NCBI GenBank assembly: GCA_024710825.1
Contig: JANJUA010000178.1
Span: 1-9,916, forward strand
Reading direction: 5' to 3'
DNA length: 9,916 nt
DNA from: Solirubrobacteraceae bacterium
Lineage (GTDB): Bacteria; Actinomycetota; Thermoleophilia; Solirubrobacterales; Solirubrobacteraceae
Of this stretch, positions 6,301-9,916 are shown in pieces. Below the pieces are notes generated by a model that saw nothing but the letters and a program-made list of their open reading frames with translations, made no database searches and was not told the origin of the DNA. The stretch's first letter is position 1. Each line of letters starts with the position of its first letter. Both the position numbers and the translations under genes were made by a program.

Positions 6301-6377
6301 GGGCGGCATCCTTCCATGCGGCGGCACTCAAGCGCGGTGGCGAGTGCGCCGATGCACATGCGAGCATGCCGCCCGTG
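6298..6377. repeat. Inverted repeat joining the two divergent start sites
   Basis: ATGCCGCCCGTG reads on the + strand at 6366-6377 and identically on the - strand at 6309-6298, giving perfect 12-bp arms around a 56-nt spacer. Both arms carry the start region of the gene reading outward. Almost concentric with it is a second inverted pair, GCACTC (6324-6329), 12 nt, GAGTGC (6342-6347). A smaller one, CATGC-GA-GCATG (6357-6368), covers the lysX-like start codon. No clear -10 or -35 boxes are seen in this 65-bp region, which must hold both promoters. The repeats are observed; an operator or structural role is inferred. Confidence 0.6.
6310..6315 (-). promoter_or_regulatory. Ribosome binding site deciding the permease start
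   Basis: GGAAGG on the minus strand is 9 nt from GTG 6300, touches ATG 6309 with no spacing, and lies inside the coding sequence if GTG 6327 is used. It therefore favours GTG 6300 as the main start of the APC permease. Confidence 0.5.
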
Positions 6378-9300
6378 ACGACCGACATCGGCCGCCCGGC
6401 CGACTTCCAGGAGGCCGAGCGCGCCCATCGCCTGGCCAAGCTCGACGAGCTGCGGGCCCGCGGCATCGAGCCCTATCCGGTGCGCTTCGACCGCACCTCG
6501 ACCGCCGCCGCGCTGCACGAGCGCTTCGCGGACCTCGGCGCCGGCGCCGACACGGGCGAGACGGTCAAGCTCGCCGGCCGCGTCCTCGCGCTGCGCCGCC
6601 ACGGCGGCCTGGACTTCGCCGACCTGCGCGACGAGACGGCCGCCATCCAGCTCCTGGCCGACCGCGGGCACCTGGGCGAGGAGGCCCTGCGCGACTTCGC
6701 CGCGCTCGACCTGGGCGACTGGGTTGGCGTCGAGGGCACGGTGATCGCCTCCGCCACCGGCGAGCTGACGGTCTCGATCACGAGCTTCGCCCTCCTCTCC
6801 AAGGCCCTGCGCGCGCTGCCCGACCTCCGCCACGGCCTCACCGATCCTGAGGTCCGCTACCGCCAGCGCTACCTCGACCTGATCGTCAACGAGCGCTCGC
6901 GCGACGTCTTCCGCATCCGCTCCGCCGCGATCTCGGCGACGCGCAAGGTGCTGCTCGACCGCGGCTTCCGCGAGGTCGAGACGCCGGTGCTGCTCAGCCA
7001 GGCGGGCGGCGCCGCGGCCAAGCCGTTCTTCACGCACCACAACGCGCTCGACCTCGACATGACGCTGCGCATCGCGCTTGAGCTGCCGCTCAAGCGGCTG
7101 ATCGGCGGCGGCATGGACCGCGTGTTCGAGATCGGCCGGGTCTTTCGCAACGAGGGCCTCGACACGCGCCACAACCCCGAGTTCACCGAGCTCGAGGCCT
7201 ACCAGGCGTTCGGCGACTACCACGACATGATGGAGCTGACCGAGGCGATCGTGGAGGCGGCGGCCCTGGAGGCCAACGGCACGACCGTCGTGCGGATCGG
7301 CGACCGCGACGTCGACCTCAAGCCGCCGTGGCGGCGAGCGCCGATGCGCGACCTGATCTCCGAGCACGCGGGCGTCGACATGCACCCGTCGATGCCGGTC
7401 GAGGAGGCGCGCGCGATCGCCGACCGCTTCGGCGTGCCGTGGCTCGACGTCTGGGGCTCCGGCAAGATCATGAGCGAGGTCTACGACGAGACCTGCGAGC
7501 ACCTGCTCGTCGAGCCGACGTTCGTCATGGACCACCCGCGCGAGATCTCGCCGCTCGCGCGGCCGCATCGCGACGACCCGGACCTCGTCGAGCGCTTCGA
7601 GATGGTCGTCGCCGGCCGCGAGCTGGCCAACGCCTACTCCGAGCTCAACGACCCCGTCGACCAGGCGCGGCGCTTCCAGGACGAGGCGAAGCTCCAGGCC
7701 GGCGGCGACGAGGAGGCCGAGCCGGTCGACGACGACTACGTGCGCGCGCTCGAGTACGGCCTGCCGCCGACCGGCGGCATGGGCATGGGCATCGACCGCC
7801 TCGTCATGCTGCTGTCCGGCGCGGAGACGATCCGCGACGTGATCCTCTTCCCGACCCTGCGCCCGGAGGCGACCGCGCCTGAGCCGAAGGAGGCGCACCA
7901 CAGCGCGCCCGAGGCGCAGCCGGAGGCGCCGACCGGCGTCGCGCCGCTGCCCCAGGCCCCGTTCGCGGCCTCGACGCGCCGCTCGCGCGCGTTGCGGCCG
8001 CTCGCCTGGCTGACGGCGATCGTCGGCCTGCTCTCGCTCGTCCCGTCGCTGCCGTGGCTCGACACGTCCTTCGGCATCGGCACGTTCCTCGAGCGCGAGG
8101 GCCGCGTCGTCACCTACGTCATCTCCGTCGTCATCGGACTGACGCTGATCGCGGTCGCGCGCGGGATCGCCCGCGGACGTCGCAGCGCGTGGGCGCTCGC
8201 CGCGGTGCTCTTCGCGCTGGCCGCGGTCGTGCACCTGCTCAAGGGCCCGGACCCGCTGGTCGTGGTCGCCAACCTGGCGATGATCGTGGCGCTGATCTGG
8301 TGGCGCCAGGACTTCCGCGGCCGCTCGGATCCGAGCTCGGTCTGGGACGCCGTCGCGTTCGTGCCGCTGTACCTGCTGGCGGTGCTCGTGTTCGGCACGA
8401 TCTCGCTGCTGACGCAGGCCCACCACGTCACCCCGACGCTGAGCGTCGGGGGCGGCCTGGAGACGATCTACGGCGGCCTGATCGGGCTCGACGGGCCGTA
8501 CACGTTCGAGCGCCGTCTGTTCGACGAGTACTTCCACGTCGCGCTGCTCGTGCTCGGCATCGCCGGCCTGGCGATCCTGCTCTACCTCCTGCTGCGCCCG
8601 TTCGCGCAGCGCCAGCCGCCGAGCGAGACCGACCGCGCCCGGGCGCGCAGGATCGTCAAGGAGTGGGGGAGCGACACGCTCGCCTACTTCGCCCTGCGCC
8701 GCGACAAGAGCTGGTTCTTCTCCGCCGACGGCCGCTCGCTGGTCGCCTACGCCTACGTCCGCGGCCACGCGATGGTCGCCGCCGACCCGATCGGCCCGCC
8801 GGAGGCCACCGGGCAGGTGCTCGACGAGTTCCTCGCCTTCTGCGCCGAGCGGGGGTGGGGCGTGGCGTTCCTCGCCGTGCGCGAGGCCGATGCGGGGCTC
8901 TACCGCGAGCGGGGGCTGCACTCGCTGTATCTCGGTGACGAGGCGATCCTGCACACCGCCGGCTTCTCTCTGGAGGGCCGCAAGATGAAGGCGGTCCGCG
9001 AGGCGGTCAACCGGGTGGGGCGCGACCACACCTTCGAGCTGCTGCGCGAGGACGAGGCGTCGCCCGAGCTGGTCGATGCGCTCAACGCGATCAGCGAGGC
9101 GTGGCGCCACGGCGCGCCCGAGCGCGGCTTCACGATGGAGCTGGGCGAGGACGTGGAGGGCCGCGAGCACGACTTCGTGCTGGCGGTGGCCCGCGACGCC
9201 GGCGGCGAGCCCGCCGGCTTCCTGCGCTTCGTGCCCGCCTACGGGCCGAAGCCCGGCTACTCGCTGGACCTCATGCGCCGCAGGCCAGACAGCGCCAACG

Positions 9301-9665
9301 GCCTGACCGAGTACCTCATCGCCAACGCGGCGCTGGCCCTGGGGCCGATGGGCGTGCAGCGCCTGTCGCTGAACTTCGCGGCGTGGGGCCGGCTGCTCGA
9401 CAGCGCCGAGGACGCGGGGCTGTGGGGCCGGATCGAGCGCCGCCTGGCGCGCGGCCTGAACCCGTTCTTCCAGATCCAGTCGCTGCGCGACTTCAACCAG
9501 AAGTTCGATCCCGAGTGGCTACCGCGGGCGATCGTCATCGACGATCTCGGCGATCTGCCGAAGGTCGCGCTGCTCTACGCGAGCGTCGAGGGGTTCCTCG
9601 ACGTGCCGGTCCTGGGCCGCCTGCTGGTCCCGCCGGTGCGCCGTGCGGCACAATCGTCGGACTAG
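6366..9665 (+). CDS. lysX: Fusion: lysyl-tRNA synthetase + membrane lysylphosphatidylglycerol synthase (reversed-order LysX)
   Basis: This 1099-residue protein has four parts. Residues 1-155: OB-fold anticodon-binding domain. Residues 160-500: class II LysRS core with motif 1 (FRIRSAAI to GFREVETPVL), motif 2 (FEIGRVFRNEG, R261) and motif 3 (GGMGMGIDRL, R478). The lysine pocket is intact: E239, E277, Y279, and N422, Y424, E426 in ANAYSELND. Residues 501-540: Pro/Ala/Glu-rich linker. Residues 543-745: six helices (about 543-563, 581-600, 606-624, 630-646, 662-683, 723-744) with Arg clusters on the cytosolic side. Residues 755-1090: DUF2156 GNAT-like lysyltransferase, with RIVKEWGSDTLAYFALRRDK, DPIGPP, ERGFTMEL, YSLDLMRR and RDFNQKFDP. 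It should make Lys-tRNA and pass lysine to phosphatidylglycerol, lowering surface charge. Mycobacterial LysX has the transferase first and LysRS last; here the order is opposite. ATG 6366 is chosen by LysRS length; it has no clear Shine-Dalgarno. Whether it is the only LysRS is unknown. Confidence 0.93.
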   Translation: MPPVTTDIGRPADFQEAERAHRLAKLDELRARGIEPYPVRFDRTSTAAALHERFADLGAGADTGETVKLAGRVLALRRHGGLDFADLRDETAAIQLLADRGHLGEEALRDFAALDLGDWVGVEGTVIASATGELTVSITSFALLSKALRALPDLRHGLTDPEVRYRQRYLDLIVNERSRDVFRIRSAAISATRKVLLDRGFREVETPVLLSQAGGAAAKPFFTHHNALDLDMTLRIALELPLKRLIGGGMDRVFEIGRVFRNEGLDTRHNPEFTELEAYQAFGDYHDMMELTEAIVEAAALEANGTTVVRIGDRDVDLKPPWRRAPMRDLISEHAGVDMHPSMPVEEARAIADRFGVPWLDVWGSGKIMSEVYDETCEHLLVEPTFVMDHPREISPLARPHRDDPDLVERFEMVVAGRELANAYSELNDPVDQARRFQDEAKLQAGGDEEAEPVDDDYVRALEYGLPPTGGMGMGIDRLVMLLSGAETIRDVILFPTLRPEATAPEPKEAHHSAPEAQPEAPTGVAPLPQAPFAASTRRSRALRPLAWLTAIVGLLSLVPSLPWLDTSFGIGTFLEREGRVVTYVISVVIGLTLIAVARGIARGRRSAWALAAVLFALAAVVHLLKGPDPLVVVANLAMIVALIWWRQDFRGRSDPSSVWDAVAFVPLYLLAVLVFGTISLLTQAHHVTPTLSVGGGLETIYGGLIGLDGPYTFERRLFDEYFHVALLVLGIAGLAILLYLLLRPFAQRQPPSETDRARARRIVKEWGSDTLAYFALRRDKSWFFSADGRSLVAYAYVRGHAMVAADPIGPPEATGQVLDEFLAFCAERGWGVAFLAVREADAGLYRERGLHSLYLGDEAILHTAGFSLEGRKMKAVREAVNRVGRDHTFELLREDEASPELVDALNAISEAWRHGAPERGFTMELGEDVEGREHDFVLAVARDAGGEPAGFLRFVPAYGPKPGYSLDLMRRRPDSANGLTEYLIANAALALGPMGVQRLSLNFAAWGRLLDSAEDAGLWGRIERRLARGLNPFFQIQSLRDFNQKFDPEWLPRAIVIDDLGDLPKVALLYASVEGFLDVPVLGRLLVPPVRRAAQSSD

Positions 9666-9674
9666 ACGTTCGAC

Positions 9675-9682
9675 GAAGGAGG
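9675..9682 (+). promoter_or_regulatory. Strong Shine-Dalgarno of the osmC gene
   Basis: GAAGGAGG lies 5 nt before ATG 9688. It is the only close-to-perfect, well-placed ribosome site in the window, which suggests the following gene is translated at a higher rate than its neighbours. The rate is inference. Confidence 0.8.
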
Positions 9683-9687
9683 CACCG

Positions 9688-9916
9688 ATGGCGGCACGTG
9701 GCAGCGCGGAGTGGAAGGGCGATCTGAAGGGCGGCGCGGGCGAGGTCACCGTCGGGGACGGGGTCTGGAGCGGGCCGTACTCGTTCCAGTCGCGCTTCGT
9801 CGACGACGACGGGACGGCGGCGACGAACCCCGAGCAGCTGATCGCGGCGGCCCACGCGGCCTGCTACTCGATGGCCCTCGGGAACATCCTCGGCGAGGCC
9901 GGGACGCCCGCCACCT
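9688..9916 (+). CDS. osmC: OsmC family peroxidase, 5' part (cut by window end)
   Basis: Seventy-six N-terminal codons are present, beginning MAARGSAEWKGDLKGGAGEV. OsmC/Ohr proteins are small thiol peroxidases that reduce organic hydroperoxides in the cytosol. The fragment has the OsmC-type pattern of W and GDLKGGAG near the start, YSFQSRF with conserved R36, TNPEQLIAAAHAACYSMAL with the glutamate E50 and the peroxidatic cysteine C59, then an alpha helix and the cut. The resolving cysteine is expected in the missing half. The OsmC branch is favoured over Ohr by the TNPEQLIAAAHA context, but this needs the full length. The gene starts 22 bp after the LysX-like gene with a strong Shine-Dalgarno, so co-transcription is possible. 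Both products deal with envelope or oxidative stress, which is a suggestive but unproven link. Confidence 0.9.
   Translation, partial: MAARGSAEWKGDLKGGAGEVTVGDGVWSGPYSFQSRFVDDDGTAATNPEQLIAAAHAACYSMALGNILGEAGTPAT

Noticed and set aside
6324..6347. CIRCE (HrcA) operator
   Set aside because: The half-sites GCACTC and GAGTGC match the core, but the spacer is 12 instead of the strict 9, the outer TTA/TAA bases are missing and no heat-shock gene is adjacent.
5044..6378. A plus-strand open frame of 444 codons opposite the APC permease
   Set aside because: The product is an unbroken run of charged Asp, Arg, Glu and His residues with no fold-like pattern. The minus strand encodes a clear 12-helix permease.
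7863..7985. Break between separate LysRS and lysyltransferase genes
   Set aside because: The frame is continuous with no stop, the linker is Pro/Ala/Glu-rich as in natural fusions, and no ribosome site with a start codon precedes the first helix.
6090..9170. A minus-strand open frame of over 1000 codons opposite the LysX-like gene
   Set aside because: It is very rich in Arg, Ala, Val, Gln and His with no domain or membrane pattern, as expected for the complement of GC-rich coding sequence. The opposite strand carries clear LysRS and DUF2156 motifs.

Overview
The window is a gene-dense, very GC-rich (clearly above 70 % by eye) bacterial chromosome segment. The protein families, the DUF3866/Nudix/XerD order and the LysRS-lysyltransferase fusion point to an actinobacterium in the broad sense. 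A deep-branching class such as Thermoleophilia (Solirubrobacterales) fits, but that placement is an inference from sequence style, not from a marker gene. There are no rRNAs, tRNAs, insertion sequences, CRISPR arrays or phage genes, and no gene-free stretch longer than about 65 bp.

Left part (1-4899, all on +): the 3' end of a DUF3866-family gene, then a Nudix hydrolase of the ADP-ribose pyrophosphatase type that starts inside the previous stop codon (ATGA), the chromosome-dimer recombinase XerD, phosphopentomutase DeoB, the 8-oxoguanine DNA glycosylase MutM and a nine-helix DMT-superfamily membrane protein. The genes are tightly packed (4-nt overlap to about 52-bp gaps). Nudix-xerD-deoB is an old neighbourhood also seen around xerD (ripX) and drm in Bacillus. 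The common theme is nucleotide and pentose-phosphate salvage plus chromosome maintenance. TAGNNT hexamers lie just upstream of deoB, mutM and the DMT gene, so some genes may also be transcribed separately with very short or no leaders.

Middle part (4810-6300, on -): a CAT-type (cationic amino acid) APC permease that converges on the DMT gene and overlaps it tail to tail by 90 bp. It diverges from the next gene across a very short region whose two start sites form a perfect 12-bp inverted repeat.

Right part (6366-9916, on +): one 1099-codon gene encoding a complete class II lysyl-tRNA synthetase, a Pro/Ala/Glu-rich linker, six membrane helices and a C-terminal DUF2156 lysylphosphatidylglycerol synthase domain. 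Both activities match mycobacterial LysX, but the domain order is the reverse. It is followed after 22 bp, with a strong Shine-Dalgarno, by the start of an OsmC-family peroxidase gene cut by the window end. Amino acid import, lysine activation and membrane-lipid lysylation may form a small envelope-modification module. That module and its reversed fusion are the most interesting content of the window.
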